Positions 31,494-44,860 are shown, counted from the first letter of the stretch. The stretch is 64,000 nt of DNA from Pseudomonas sp. GD04019 (GCF_029837695.1 NZ_JAOEEA010000008.1:186001-250000); one strand, 5' to 3'. Notes: generated from the letters alone by a model not told the origin. Program-made: numbers and translations.

Positions 31494-32275
31494 TGAAAAA
31501 GCTATTTGCTGCATTTGTTATCGCTGCACTGCCGGCCTTCTCCTTTGCCGCTGGCGGCCATGGCGTCGAGCTGGACAAGGTTGACCTCGACCTGACCGAC
31601 AAGGCTGCCCTGCAGGATGGCGCGCGTACCTTCGCCAACTACTGCATGGGCTGCCACAGCGCCAAGTTCCAGCGCTACGAGCGCGTTGCCGATGACATCG
31701 GCATCCCGCACGAACTGATGCTGGAAAACCTGGTGTTCACCGGTGCCAAGATCGGCGACCACATGAAGATCGGCATGAAGCCGGAAGATGCCAAGGCCTG
31801 GTTCGGCGCTGCGCCGCCCGACCTGACCCTGGTTGCCCGCGTACGCGGCGCCGACTGGCTGTACACCTACCTGCGCACCTTCTACGAGGACCCGACTCGT
31901 CCGCTGGGTGCCAACAACAAGGTGTTCCCGAACGTCGGTATGCCCAACGTGCTGGTCGGCCTGCAAGGCCGCCAGGTCATCGGTTGCAAGCAGGTTCAGG
32001 TGGTCGAGGAAGGCAAGAAGCAGTACGACCCGCTGACCGGCGCGCCGATCACCCACGAGGCCTGCGACCAGCTGACCATCGTGCCGAAGACCGGCACGCT
32101 GACCGAGGCTGAGTTCGACGAGAAGGTCCATAACCTGGTGACCTTCCTCGCCTACTCGGCCAACCCGGTCAAGCTGGAAAGCCAGCGCATCGGTACCTAT
32201 GTCCTGCTGTACCTGGCCTTCTTCTTCGTGTTCGCCTACCTGCTGAAGCGCGAATACTGGAAGGACGTGCACTGA
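31493..32275 (+). CDS. petC: Cytochrome c1
   Basis: A 260-residue protein: signal peptide (about 1-19), covalent heme site CMGCH at 51-55, and a C-terminal membrane anchor (about 232-250). It accepts electrons from the Rieske centre and reduces soluble cytochrome c. Start overlaps the petB stop by one base, and a terminator follows 20 bp after its end. Confidence 0.97.
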   Translation: MKKLFAAFVIAALPAFSFAAGGHGVELDKVDLDLTDKAALQDGARTFANYCMGCHSAKFQRYERVADDIGIPHELMLENLVFTGAKIGDHMKIGMKPEDAKAWFGAAPPDLTLVARVRGADWLYTYLRTFYEDPTRPLGANNKVFPNVGMPNVLVGLQGRQVIGCKQVQVVEEGKKQYDPLTGAPITHEACDQLTIVPKTGTLTEAEFDEKVHNLVTFLAYSANPVKLESQRIGTYVLLYLAFFFVFAYLLKREYWKDVH

Positions 32276-32295
32276 TACACTGCGTCACCGCTGTA

Positions 32296-32329
32296 AACGC
32301 ACGCGCCCCTCAAGGGCGCGTGCGTTTTT
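32296..32329 (+). terminator. Intrinsic terminator after petC
   Basis: AACGCACGCGCCC pairs with GGGCGCGTGCGTT around a short CTCAA loop, with five T residues after it. Confidence 0.87.
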
Positions 32330-32362
32330 CTGTTTCTGCCATTTCGAAAAGTGAGGGGCGCC

Positions 32363-32980
32363 ATGGCCGCGACCAATAAGCTGGCCTGTTATTCCGACCC
32401 TGCCGACCACTATTCCCATCGCGTGCGACTGGTGCTGGCCGAGAAGGGCGTAAGCGCCGAGATCATCGATGTCCAGGCCGGGCGTTGCCCGCCCAAGCTG
32501 GCTGAGGCCAACCCCTATGGCGGCGTACCGACCCTGGTCGATCGTGACCTGGCCTTGTACGAATCCACCGTGGTGATGGAGTATCTCGACGAGCGCTATC
32601 CGCATCCGCCGCTGCTGCCGGTGTATCCGGTGGACCGGGCCAAGAGCCGCCTGCTGATGCACCGCATCCAGCGCGACTGGTGCAAGCTGGTCGACCAGAT
32701 TCTCGACGCGCGCACCAAGGAAGCGGACCGGGCCGTGGCGCGCAAGGAGCTGCGCGAGAGCCTGACCGGCGTGTCGCCGCTGTTCGCCGACAAGCCGTTC
32801 TTCCTCAGTGACGAGCTGAGTCTGGTGGACTGTTGCCTGCTGCCGATCCTGTGGCGTCTGCCGAAGCTGGGCATCGAGCTGCCGCGCCCGGCCAAGCCGC
32901 TGCTGGACTATATGGAGCGGGTATTCGCCAGCGAGGCCTTCCAGGCCAGTCTATCCACCGTCGAGCGCGATATGCGCTGA
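32363..32980 (+). CDS. sspA: Stringent starvation protein A
   Basis: A 205-residue GST-fold protein that binds RNA polymerase rather than glutathione and helps regulate stress and virulence genes. N-terminal [16 protein letters not shown] and [19 protein letters not shown] are the family blocks. I use the ATG at 32363 with a GAGGGG ribosome site; the GTG at 32351 is a less likely start. sspB follows after 15 bp, the conserved pair. Confidence 0.95.
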   Translation: MAATNKLACYSDPADHYSHRVRLVLAEKGVSAEIIDVQAGRCPPKLAEANPYGGVPTLVDRDLALYESTVVMEYLDERYPHPPLLPVYPVDRAKSRLLMHRIQRDWCKLVDQILDARTKEADRAVARKELRESLTGVSPLFADKPFFLSDELSLVDCCLLPILWRLPKLGIELPRPAKPLLDYMERVFASEAFQASLSTVERDMR

Positions 32981-32995
32981 GCCGAGGAGGCCGAG

Positions 32996-33412
32996 ATGAA
33001 CTCCAGTCGCCCCTACCTGGTACGTGCCCTGTACGAGTGGATAGTCGACAACGACTGCACCCCGCACCTGCTGGTGAATGCCGAGTTCCCCGGTGTGCGC
33101 GTGCCGGCCGGCTACGCCAACGATGGGCAGATCGTCCTCAACGTGTCGCCCAGTGCCGTGCGCAACCTGCACATGGACAACGAGGCGGTCAGCTTCGAGG
33201 GGCGTTTCGGTGGCGTGGCGCACTCGCTGTTCGTGCCGTCCGGCGCCATGCTGGCGATCTATGCGCGGGAGAACGGCCAGGGCATGGTCTTCGAGCTGGA
33301 GCCACCGGTCGACGATGACGAGGAGGAAGGGCCGGAGCCCGATGATGACGGTCCGTCCGGTGGTGAGCCGCCACGGCCCAGCGGGCGGCCCAGTCTGAAG
33401 GTGGTCAAGTAG
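32996..33412 (+). CDS. sspB: ClpXP protease specificity-enhancing factor SspB
   Basis: A 138-residue adaptor that delivers SsrA-tagged proteins to ClpXP. The globular domain (about 5-110) starts RPYLVRALYEWIVDND; an acidic linker (about 103-117) leads to the C-terminal ClpX-binding peptide RPSLKVVK. Length, linker and tail all match SspB. Confidence 0.96.
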   Translation: MNSSRPYLVRALYEWIVDNDCTPHLLVNAEFPGVRVPAGYANDGQIVLNVSPSAVRNLHMDNEAVSFEGRFGGVAHSLFVPSGAMLAIYARENGQGMVFELEPPVDDDEEEGPEPDDDGPSGGEPPRPSGRPSLKVVK

Positions 33413-33415
33413 CAA

Positions 33416-33445
33416 TAAAAAAGGCGATCCGAGGATCGCCTTTTT
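33416..33445. terminator. Bidirectional terminator between sspB and dolP
   Basis: AAAAAAGGCGATCC pairs with GGATCGCCTTTTT with a tiny loop; T-runs on both strands serve the convergent genes. Confidence 0.87.
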
Positions 33446-33491
33446 CATGTTCGCGGCAAGCTGGCTTGCCGTGGCATCGCCTGTCGCCGGC

Positions 33492-34738
<1,247 letters not shown>

Positions 34739-34742
34739 CTAT

Positions 34743-35099
34743 TCACGTTTCGAAAGCGTTGCGTAGCCAGTTCAGTCCGGAATCGCCAGGGCCTATAGCC
34801 ACCACGTCGAAGCGGCAGGGCTGCTTGCCCCAGCGATTCTCGCGCTGCAGGAACAGTTCGGCGGCGAGAGCCAGGCGCTGGCGCTTGCGGGCGTCGACGC
34901 TTTCCAGCGCGCCGCCCCAGGCGGCGTGCTTGCGGTAGCGGACTTCGACGAATACTACTGTATCGCCGTCGAGCATGACCAGATCGAGCTCGCCGCCGCG
35001 GCAGCTCCAGTTCTGCGCCAGCAGGCGCAGGCCCTGTTGCTGCAGGTGGTCGCGCGCCAGGTTCTCGGCGGCGCGACCGCTGTCCTGGCGCGAATTAAT
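34743..35099 (-). CDS. yraN: YraN-family (UPF0102) nuclease-fold protein, apparent ATT start
   Basis: A 118-residue protein with the restriction-endonuclease-like core: GGELDLVMLDGDTVVFVEVRYRK and the CRFDVVAI block. The function is unknown. The family N-terminus (GRAAENLARDHLQQQGLRLLAQNW) is present, but the open frame back to its preceding stop holds no ATG, GTG, TTG or CTG ahead of it; the only plausible initiator is ATT at 35099, overlapping the lpoA stop. Otherwise translation would start at M42 and lose the fold's first helix. Confidence 0.8.
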   Translation of the reverse strand: MNSRQDSGRAAENLARDHLQQQGLRLLAQNWSCRGGELDLVMLDGDTVVFVEVRYRKHAAWGGALESVDARKRQRLALAAELFLQRENRWGKQPCRFDVVAIGPGDSGLNWLRNAFET

Positions 35100-36906
35100 T
35101 GAGGCTGTCCGGCAGGCGCTGGACCTGGCCGTTGCGGAACTCGGCCCAGGGCAGCTGGCGCTCGATGCGCTGGGCCTGGTTCAGGCTGAGGTTGCCGGAA
35201 AGGCCTTCGACCTGGCTATCCGGCAGGGCCTTGAGCTGGCTCAGTCGCGGGGCCAGGCGGAAGGCGTCTACGCCCATGGCGTACAGGCGACCGAGGCTGC
35301 CGGCGGCTTGCGGCCATTGCTGGTCGACCTGCTGGCGCAGGGCGTCGTTGCTGTCCAGCAGCCATGGGGTTTCGCAGAAGCGGATGCCTTCCAGGTCCTG
35401 GTATTGCGCCGGGTTCTGCCCGCCGGTGTAGAGGTGCGAGGTGGCGTATACCGGTAGGTCGCCGGCGTACTGGAAGGCCAGAGTCGGTTTGATCTGCTGG
35501 GCCTGCTGCGGGGTGGCGGCGAGGAAGATGAAGTCGATGTCCTGGCGGCGCGCCGGCAGGGCGGCCAGCTGGGTGCCCAGGGTGTTCTGCAGGCGCTTGG
35601 CGCGGGCTTCGCTCTGGCGCAGCTGGAGTAGGTCGGCGATCTGCTGGGCCAGCTCCACCGGCTGGTCGACATGCTCGGCGGCGATCAGGTTGCCGCCGGC
35701 GGCCTGCCAGCTCTGCTGGAAGGCGGCCAGCACACGGTTACCCCACTCGCCACTCGGCACCAGGGCCACGGCGCTGCGCATGCCATCCGCCCAGGCGCGG
35801 CGCGCGACTTCGCGGGCCTCGTCTTCGGCGGCCAGGCCGAACTGGAATAGCTGGGCCGGTGCTTCGCGTCCGGCGTCGCTGTAGTTCAGGGCCAGGGTGG
35901 TCAGCGGCAGCTGCGGACGTTCGCTGAGTTGCTTGACCAGCGGTTTCTCCAGCGGGCCGACAACCAGTTGCGCGCCGTCGGCCTGAGCCTGGCGGTAGAA
36001 GTCGTCCAGCGAGGACAGGCGCGAGCTGTCGTAGAGCAGGATTTCCGGCGGGTTCTGCCCGGCCTGTTGGGCCTGGTAGTGGGCGGCTAGGAAACCGTCG
36101 CGCAGGGCTCGGGCCACCGAGGCCAGCTGGCCTTCCTGCGGCAGCAGCAGGGCGATCTTCTGCAGCGGCTGGCCGGCCAGTTCCTTCAGCTTGCCCAGCG
36201 CCTGCGGCAGCTGCTCCGCGGCTGGGTGCTGCGGGTGCTGGTTCTTCCAGCCATCGATGGCGGCCAGTTGCTGGTCCGGGGTGCCGGCGCTCTTGGTGGC
36301 CAGGGCCAGGCTCAGCCAGCCGTCCAGATCGCTGTCGCCGGAGCTGATCAGCTGGCTCTGGGGCAGGCTGGAGACCAGGGTCCAGATCGCCTGATGGTTG
36401 GCGTTGGCCGCTTCACCGCTGAGCAGCGGAGCGATGAACACGCGTTCGCGGGCGGCAGCCAGGGTCTGGCCATCGGCTTCCAGAGCGCGGGCCTGGACCA
36501 GCTGGGTGCGGATCTGCTGCTCCACCGGCAGCTCCGCCAGGCGCTCCAGGCTCGGGTGCTGCAGGGCCTTGAGGGCGCTCTTCGGTTTGTTGCGGGCCAT
36601 GGCCAGTTCGGCATCGAGGGTGGCGGCGAACACTTGCTGGGCCGGCTTCAGGCCATCCAGCGAGATTTCATCGAGGATGCGTGTGGCGCGCCCGATGTCC
36701 TGCTGGCGATAGGCCTGGTCGGCGGCCGCCAGGCGCAGCAGGGCGGCTTGCTCCGGCTCGCTGGTGCTGGCTTGCTGCAGCAACTGGTCGATGCTGGCCT
36801 GAGGTGTGCGCGGCAGCTCGCCCAGGCTGGACGAGGGCGAACCGGCGCAGGCGGCCAGGAGGCCGGCAAGGCAGAGGGCGGAGAGCGGGCGCAGGCAGGC
36901 GATCAT
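35095..36906 (-). CDS. lpoA: Penicillin-binding protein activator LpoA
   Basis: A 603-residue outer-membrane lipoprotein with lipobox LAAC (cysteine at residue 20). The N-terminal third (about 30-250) is helical and TPR-like; the rest has the type I periplasmic-binding fold of the LppC family (KIALLLPQEGQLASVARALRDGF). In E. coli LpoA reaches through the periplasm to activate PBP1A; in Pseudomonas it is the conserved neighbour of yraN. The stop overlaps the yraN start. Confidence 0.93.
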   Translation of the reverse strand: MIACLRPLSALCLAGLLAACAGSPSSSLGELPRTPQASIDQLLQQASTSEPEQAALLRLAAADQAYRQQDIGRATRILDEISLDGLKPAQQVFAATLDAELAMARNKPKSALKALQHPSLERLAELPVEQQIRTQLVQARALEADGQTLAAARERVFIAPLLSGEAANANHQAIWTLVSSLPQSQLISSGDSDLDGWLSLALATKSAGTPDQQLAAIDGWKNQHPQHPAAEQLPQALGKLKELAGQPLQKIALLLPQEGQLASVARALRDGFLAAHYQAQQAGQNPPEILLYDSSRLSSLDDFYRQAQADGAQLVVGPLEKPLVKQLSERPQLPLTTLALNYSDAGREAPAQLFQFGLAAEDEAREVARRAWADGMRSAVALVPSGEWGNRVLAAFQQSWQAAGGNLIAAEHVDQPVELAQQIADLLQLRQSEARAKRLQNTLGTQLAALPARRQDIDFIFLAATPQQAQQIKPTLAFQYAGDLPVYATSHLYTGGQNPAQYQDLEGIRFCETPWLLDSNDALRQQVDQQWPQAAGSLGRLYAMGVDAFRLAPRLSQLKALPDSQVEGLSGNLSLNQAQRIERQLPWAEFRNGQVQRLPDSLN

Positions 36907-36943
36907 CTAATACGTTCCTGGTACTGATCAGAAAGAAGGCGGG

Positions 36944-36999
36944 ATTGTACCCAAGCCCCGCGGCAGGCGCGATGTTGGTGCCTGGAAACGGGCTACAAT
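36944..36999. promoter_or_regulatory. Divergent -10 elements for lpoA and rsmI
   Basis: TACAAT occurs on the minus strand (36944-36949) facing lpoA and on the plus strand (36994-36999) facing rsmI. Neither has a good -35 at 16-18 bp, so these are only plausible -10 boxes. Confidence 0.38.
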
Positions 37000-37027
37000 G
37001 CGCGCTTTCCGCAATCGAGGTGCGCCC

Positions 37028-37897
37028 GTGAGTGCTTCCGCTGTTCCTGCCGCCGCCGGCACGCTGTACGTGGTCGCCACGCCTATCGGCAATCTGGACG
37101 ACATCAGTGCGCGGGCGCTGCGCATCCTAGGTCAAGTGGCGCTGATCGCCGCCGAGGACACCCGGCATTCGGTGCGCCTGCTGCAGCACTTCGGTATCGC
37201 CACGCCGCTAGCGGCCTGCCACGAGCACAATGAGCGCGATCAGGGTGGGCGTTTCCTCGCCCGTTTACAGGCGGGCGAGGATGTGGCGCTGATCTCCGAT
37301 GCCGGCACGCCGCTGATCTCAGATCCGGGCTTTCATCTGGTGCGCGCCGCGCGTGCCGCCGGCATTCGCGTGGTGCCGGTGCCGGGGGCATGCGCGCTGA
37401 TCGCCGCGTTGTCGGCGGCGGGGCTGCCGTCCGATCGTTTCAGTTTCGAGGGTTTTCTGCCGGCCAAGACGGTCGGGCGCCGCTCGCGTCTGGAGCAGGT
37501 CAGGGAGGATGGTCGCACGCTTATCTATTACGAGGCGCCGCATCGCCTGCTCGAATCCCTCGCCGATATGCGCGACATCTTCGGTGCGGATCGCCTGGCG
37601 GTGCTGGGACGCGAGCTGACCAAGACCTTCGAGACCCTCAAGGGCCTGCCGCTGGGTGAGCTGCACGACTGGGTGACGGCGGATAGCAATCAGCAGCGCG
37701 GTGAGTGCGTGATTCTGGTCGCCGGCTGGCAGGCGCCGGAGGGCGACGAGGCGGTGAGTGGCGAGGCCTTGCGTGTGCTTGATCTGCTGCTTGCCGAACT
37801 GCCGCTCAAGCGCGCGGCGGCGCTGGCAGCGGAGATCACCGGAGTGCGCAAGAACCTGCTGTACCAGGTTGCTCTCGATCGGCATAAAGACGCTTGA
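37028..37897 (+). CDS. rsmI: 16S rRNA (cytidine-1402-2'-O)-methyltransferase RsmI
   Basis: A 289-residue SAM-dependent tetrapyrrole-methylase-fold enzyme with [36 protein letters not shown] and [15 protein letters not shown] motifs. It adds the 2'-O-methyl at C1402 of 16S rRNA with RsmH, which is also in this window. I use the GTG at 37028, with a GAGG ribosome site 7 bp upstream, over the ATG at 36998. Confidence 0.95.
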   Translation: MSASAVPAAAGTLYVVATPIGNLDDISARALRILGQVALIAAEDTRHSVRLLQHFGIATPLAACHEHNERDQGGRFLARLQAGEDVALISDAGTPLISDPGFHLVRAARAAGIRVVPVPGACALIAALSAAGLPSDRFSFEGFLPAKTVGRRSRLEQVREDGRTLIYYEAPHRLLESLADMRDIFGADRLAVLGRELTKTFETLKGLPLGELHDWVTADSNQQRGECVILVAGWQAPEGDEAVSGEALRVLDLLLAELPLKRAAALAAEITGVRKNLLYQVALDRHKDA

Positions 37898-37899
37898 GC

Positions 37900-37928
37900 T
37901 TGTCCTGAGTCGCCTGGATCGCTACCCT
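37900..37928 (+). promoter_or_regulatory. rnpB promoter, overlapping the end of rsmI
   Basis: TTGTCC (37900-37905) and TACCCT (37923-37928) with 17-bp spacing, ending 9 nt before the expected RNA 5' end. The -35 starts two bases after the rsmI stop codon. Confidence 0.6.
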
Positions 37929-37937
37929 TGGCGGCGG

Positions 37938-38285
37938 AGAGTCGATCGGACAGTCGCCGCCTTCTTTATTGAGGGGGGAGGAAAGTCCGGGCTCCATAGG
38001 GCGGAGTGCCAGGTAACGCCTGGGAGGCGCGAGCCTACGGAAAGTGCCACAGAAAATAACCGCCTAAGCGTTTCGGCGCCGGTAAGGGTGAAAAGGTGCG
38101 GTAAGAGCGCACCGCACGGCTGGTAACAGTCCGTGGCTAGGCAAACCCCACTCGGAGCAAGACCAAATAGGGTTCCATCGGCGTGGCCCGCGCTGGAACC
38201 GGGTAGGTTGCTAGAGGCGTGCAGTGATGTACGTCGTAGAGGAATGACTGTCCTCGACAGAACCCGGCTTACAGATCGACTCTCC
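37938..38285 (+). ncRNA. rnpB: RNase P RNA (type A, M1-like)
   Basis: The catalytic RNA of RNase P, which trims tRNA 5' leaders. The terminal P1 helix pairs AGAGTCGAT (37938-37946) with ATCGACTCT (38275-38283). The core landmarks GAGGAAAGTCCGGGCTC (about 37976), the ACAGAAA and GGTAAGGGTGAAAAGGTGCGGTAAGAG region, and GGAATGACTGTCCTCGACAGAACCCGGCTTACAG are all present in order. Length about 348 nt, normal for the class. No T-run terminator follows closely, so 3' ends are likely processed. Confidence 0.96.
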
Positions 38286-38476
38286 TCCTTTCTTCTATCT
38301 GCTTCGCCCCTCAATACCGAAAAATTCTTACTCTTAAGAAATCACTTTAAGTTCGAAGTTTAGCTTCATGAGCTTGAAGAATTTCGCCTCCGAAATACCT
38401 CTGTTTTGTTGCTGAAAAAGCCCCGCTAAGTTCGCTAAATCACCGTCCCATAAGGATTTTTCCTAGTTTGCGCGCC

Positions 38477-38506
38477 TTGACGCTAGGGTGTGCGCATTCC
38501 TATAGT
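38477..38506 (+). promoter_or_regulatory. Main promoter of the dcw cluster (PmraZ)
   Basis: TTGACG (38477-38482) and TATAGT (38501-38506) with 18-bp spacing, just upstream of the MraZ boxes; predicted start near 38513. Confidence 0.7.
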
Positions 38507-38512
38507 GTGCCG

Positions 38513-38538
38513 AAGTGGCACAAAGTGGAAAAAAGTGG
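38513..38538 (+). promoter_or_regulatory. MraZ operator: three AAGTGG repeats at 10-bp period
   Basis: AAGTGG occurs at 38513-38518, 38523-38528 and 38533-38538, exactly 10 bp apart, right at the predicted transcription start. MraZ in E. coli binds GTGGG-type repeats of this spacing and represses its own operon, so this is almost certainly its autoregulatory site. Confidence 0.85.
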
Positions 38539-38582
38539 GTCATAAGGGCACGGAAAGCTAATAACAGTGGGGAAGCGCAGCC

Positions 38583-39038
38583 TTGTTTCGTGGAGCTAAC
38601 GCCATCAGTCTCGACGCCAAAGGGCGACTCGCGATGCCGAGCCGGTATCGTGACGAGCTCGTTTCGCGTTGTGCTGGCCAGCTCATCGTCACCATCGATG
38701 CCGTAGACCCCTGCCTGTGTGTTTATCCCCTGCCAGAGTGGGAGCTGATCGAAGCCAAGCTCCGCGACCTGCCTTCCCTGCGTGAAGAAACCCGCCGCCT
38801 ACAACGCCTGCTGATCGGCAACGCCGTGGATATCGAGTTGGACGGCAGCGGCCGCTTCCTCGTGCCGCCGCGTCTGCGCGCGCACGCGGGGCTGGATAAG
38901 CACGCGATGCTGGTCGGCCAACTGAACAAATTCCAACTGTGGAACGAGGATGCCTGGAACGCACTTGCCGATGCCGACCTGGCCGCCATCAAACAACCCG
39001 GCGCTCTGCCGGATGACCTGCGCGACCTGATCCTGTGA
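38583..39038 (+). CDS. mraZ: Transcriptional regulator MraZ
   Basis: A 151-residue AbrB-like protein with two MraZ domains (about 5-50 and 75-125; [16 protein letters not shown] and [13 protein letters not shown]), which forms a ring-shaped oligomer on DNA. It represses the dcw promoter through the repeats upstream. Start is TTG (38583) with a GGGGAAG ribosome site; the protein begins [13 protein letters not shown]. Overlaps rsmH by 4 bp. Confidence 0.96.
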   Translation: MFRGANAISLDAKGRLAMPSRYRDELVSRCAGQLIVTIDAVDPCLCVYPLPEWELIEAKLRDLPSLREETRRLQRLLIGNAVDIELDGSGRFLVPPRLRAHAGLDKHAMLVGQLNKFQLWNEDAWNALADADLAAIKQPGALPDDLRDLIL

Positions 39039-39978
39039 CCACGACCAGCAGCTTCCGCCACATCACCGTGCTGCTCGACGAGGCCGTCGAGGCCCTCGCC
39101 GTGCGCGCCGATGGCTGCTACCTGGATGGCACTTTCGGGAGGGGCGGGCATAGCCGGCTGATCCTCGAAAGGCTCGGTCCAGAGGGCCGGTTGCTCGGGT
39201 TCGACAAGGACCCACTGGCAATCGCAAGCGGAAATGCACTGGCGGCCGAAGACGGCCGCTTCGTCGTTGTACAGCGCAGCTTCGCCGACCTCGGCGAAGA
39301 GGCTGCCGCCCGCGGCCTGGTCGGCAAGGTCGACGGCCTGCTGCTAGACCTCGGCGTGTCCTCGCCGCAGCTGGACGACGCCGAGCGTGGTTTCAGCTTC
39401 CTCAACGATGGCCCGCTGGACATGCGCATGAATCCGGATGCCGGCGTCAGCGCCGCCCAGTTCATCGCCACCGCCAGCGCCGACGAGATCGCCCGGGTAT
39501 TCAAGGAATACGGCGAGGAGCGCTTCGCCAAGCGCATGGCTCGCGCCGTGGTCGAGCGTCGCGAGCAGAAGCCATTCGAGCGCACCGCCGATCTGGCAGC
39601 CGTGCTGACCGAGGCCAATCCTGCCTGGGAAAAGGGCAAGAACCCGGCGACCCGTGCCTTCCAAGGCCTGCGTATCCACGTCAACAACGAGCTGGGCGAT
39701 CTCGAGCGTGGCCTCGATGCGGCCCTCGAGTCGCTGGCAGTGGGCGGTCGCCTGGTGGTGATCAGCTTCCATTCGCTGGAAGACCGCATCGTTAAACAGT
39801 TCATGAAGCGCCAGGCCAAGGGCGAGGCGGACAACCTGCCGCGCGACCTGCCGATCATCCCCAAGGCGTTCGAACCGCGCCTGAAGCTGCTGGGCAAGCC
39901 GATCTACGCCGGCGAGGCGGAGCTGAAAGCCAACCCGCGCTCGCGCAGCGCGGTGATGCGCGTGGCGGAGAAGCTGCG

Positions 39979-39982
<4 letters not shown>
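39035..39982 (+). CDS. rsmH: 16S rRNA (cytosine-1402-N4)-methyltransferase RsmH (MraW)
   Basis: A 315-residue SAM methyltransferase that adds N4-methyl to C1402, with motifs [21 protein letters not shown] and [20 protein letters not shown]. It begins with GTG overlapping the mraZ stop as GTGA. Together with RsmI at 37028 it makes m4Cm1402. Confidence 0.97.
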
Positions 39983-42028
<2,046 letters not shown>

Positions 42029-42029
<1 letters not shown>

Positions 42030-43492
42030 TGCCCATGCCCCTCAATCAACTGCTGCCGCAGGCAAGCGGCGCCACCCTGATCCGTGAACTGACCCTGGAC
42101 AGCCGCAAGGTGCGCCCGGGCGACCTGTTCCTCGCCGTACCCGGCCTAGCCCAGGACGGTCGCGCGCATATCGCCGATGCCATCGCCCGCGGGGCCACTG
42201 CCGTGGCCTATGAGGCTGAAGGCGCCACCGCCATGAGCGCGAGCAGCGCCGAGCTGGTGCCGATCAAGGGTCTGGCCGGCCAGTTGTCGGCCATCGCCGG
42301 ACGCTTCTATGGCGAACCGAGCCGTGGCGTGCGCCTGGTCGGCGTTACCGGCACCAACGGCAAGACCAGCGTCAGCCAGTTGCTGGCCCAGGCCCTGGAC
42401 CTGTTGGGCGAGCGCTGCGGCATCGTCGGTACCCTCGGCACCGGCTTCTTCGATGCGCTGCAGAGCGGCCGCCACACCACGCCGGACCCGATCGCCGTGC
42501 AGGCCACCCTGGCCGACCTGAAGCAGGCCGGCGCTCGCGCCGTGGCCATGGAAGTGTCGTCCCACGGCCTGGATCAGGGTCGTGTGGCGGCCCTGGACTT
42601 CGACGTGGCGGTTTACACCAACCTGTCCCGCGATCACCTCGATTATCACGGCTCGATGGAAGCTTACGGCGCGGCCAAGGCCAAGCTGTTCGCCTGGCCG
42701 GAACTGAAGTGCCGGGTGATCAACCTGGACGACGACTTCGGCCGCCAACTGGCGAGCGAAGAGCGCGAGTCGCGCTTGATCGGCTACAGCCTGAGCGATG
42801 CTTCCGCCTACCTGTTCTGCCGCGAGGCCCGGTTCGACGATCACGGCGTGCAGGCCAGCTTAATCACTCCCCAGGGCGAAGGTCATCTGCGCAGCCCGCT
42901 GCTCGGTCGCTTCAACCTGAGCAACCTGCTGGCCGTGGTCGGCGCATTGCTCGGCCTGAACTACGGCCTGGACGAAATCCTTCGCGTGCTGCCGCAGCTG
43001 CACGGCCCGGTGGGCCGTATGCAGCGCTTCGGTGGTCAGCAGCTGCCGCTGGTGGTGGTCGACTACGCCCATACCCCGGATGCGCTGGAAAAAGTGCTGG
43101 AGGCCCTGCGCCCGCACGTCACCGGCCGCCTGCTGTGCCTGTTCGGCTGCGGCGGCGACCGCGACCGCGGCAAGCGCCCGCTGATGGCCGCCGTGGCCGA
43201 GCGCCTGGCCGACGCGGTCCTGGTCACCGACGACAACCCGCGCAGCGAAGACCCGGCGCAGATACTGGCTGACATTCGCGCCGGTTTCGCCAAGCCCGAG
43301 GCGGCCGAGTTCGTCCATGGTCGCGGCGATGCCATCGCCCGCCTGATCGCCACCGCCCAGGTGGGCGATGTGGTGCTGCTGGCCGGCAAGGGTCACGAGG
43401 ATTACCAGGAGATCGCCGGCACTCGCCATGCCTTCTCCGACCTGATTGAGACCGCCAAGGCTCTGCAGGCCTGGGAGGCCGCCCATGCTTAA
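42029..43492 (+). CDS. murE: UDP-MurNAc-L-Ala-D-Glu:meso-DAP ligase MurE
   Basis: A 487-residue Mur ligase. The ATP site is GTNGKTS; the substrate-selecting motif DNPR (in VTDDNPRSEDP) marks meso-diaminopimelate rather than lysine. It adds the third residue of the peptide stem. The start overlaps the ftsI stop (TGATG). Confidence 0.98.
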
Positions 43493-44858
43493 GCCATTGC
43501 TGCTTAGCGAAGTGGCCCCGGCGCTGGATGCCTACGTGGTGGGCGCCGATGTGGCGTTTTCCGCCGTGTCCACCGATAGCCGCAAGATCGCCAGCGGCCA
43601 GCTGTTCATTGCCCTGGTCGGGCCGAACTTCGACGGCCACAACTACCTGGCCGAAGTCGCCGCCAAAGGCGCCGTCGCCGCCCTGGTGCAGCGTGAAATC
43701 GCCGATGCCCCGCTGCCGCAGCTGGTGGTTGCCGATACCCGCATCGCCCTGGGTCAACTCGGCGGGCTCAATCGCGCAGCCTTTGACAAGCCGCTGGCTG
43801 CCGTCACCGGCTCCAGCGGCAAGACCACGGTCAAGGAGATGCTCGCCAGCATCCTGCGTGCCGGCCTGAGCGGCCCGGTGCTGGCCACCCGTGGCAACCT
43901 GAACAACGACCTCGGCGCGCCGCTGACCCTGCTGGAGCTGGCTCCGGAGCACGTCGGCGCGGTGATCGAACTGGGCGCCAACCATGTCGGCGAGATCGCC
44001 TATACCGTCGACCTGACCAAACCGCAGGTGGCGATCATCACCAACGCCGGTCTGGCCCATGTCGGCGAGTTCGGCGGGCCGGAGAAGATTGTCGAGGCCA
44101 AGGGCGAGATTCTCGAAGGCCTGGCCGGCGACGGTGTGGCCGTGCTCAATCGCGACGACAAGGCCTTCGCCACCTGGCAGGCCCGTGCCAAGGGCCGCCG
44201 GGTGCTGAGCTTCGCCCTGCGCGACCAGGCGGCCGATGTGCATGCCAGCGAGCTGTGGCGTGATGCCCGCGGCTGCGCCGGCTTCGCTCTGGCTGGCGCT
44301 GCCGGCGAGGCGCGCATCCAGCTCAATCTGCTCGGCGAGCACAGCGTGGCCAATTCCCTGGCCGCCGCCGCCGCTGCTTACGCCCTCGGTGTGCCGCTGG
44401 TCGGGATCAAGCAGGGCCTGGAAGCGCTGCAACCGGTCAAGGGCCGCGCCGTGGCTGACCTGGCGCCGAACGGCGTGCGGGTCATCGACGACAGCTACAA
44501 CGCCAACCCGCTGTCCATGTGCGCGGCAGTGGATATACTCGCCGCCTTCTCCGGCCGCACCGTCCTGGTGCTGGGAGATATGGGCGAGTTGGGCGAATGG
44601 GCCGAGCGGGGCCATCGCGACGTCGGCGCCCATGCCGCCGGCAAGGTCGATGCGCTCTATGCCGTGGGCCCGCTGATGGCGCATGCCGTCGCTGCTTACG
44701 GTGCCAATGGCCGCCATTTCGCCGATCAAGCCAGCCTGATCGAAGCGCTTCGCCTCGAGTCGGGCGACACCACCATTCTAATTAAAGGCTCGCGCAGCGC
44801 GGCGATGGAACGAATCGTCGACGCGTTGCTGCAACGGGCATCGGGGGAGGCTCACTAA
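43485..44858 (+). CDS. murF: UDP-MurNAc-pentapeptide synthetase MurF
   Basis: A 457-residue Mur ligase with ATP site GSSGKTT and downstream [11 protein letters not shown] and [10 protein letters not shown] blocks. It adds D-Ala-D-Ala (made by DdlB, below) to complete the UDP-pentapeptide. ATG at 43485 overlaps the murE end by 8 bp. Confidence 0.97.
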   Translation: MLKPLLLSEVAPALDAYVVGADVAFSAVSTDSRKIASGQLFIALVGPNFDGHNYLAEVAAKGAVAALVQREIADAPLPQLVVADTRIALGQLGGLNRAAFDKPLAAVTGSSGKTTVKEMLASILRAGLSGPVLATRGNLNNDLGAPLTLLELAPEHVGAVIELGANHVGEIAYTVDLTKPQVAIITNAGLAHVGEFGGPEKIVEAKGEILEGLAGDGVAVLNRDDKAFATWQARAKGRRVLSFALRDQAADVHASELWRDARGCAGFALAGAAGEARIQLNLLGEHSVANSLAAAAAAYALGVPLVGIKQGLEALQPVKGRAVADLAPNGVRVIDDSYNANPLSMCAAVDILAAFSGRTVLVLGDMGELGEWAERGHRDVGAHAAGKVDALYAVGPLMAHAVAAYGANGRHFADQASLIEALRLESGDTTILIKGSRSAAMERIVDALLQRASGEAH

Positions 44859-44860
44859 TC

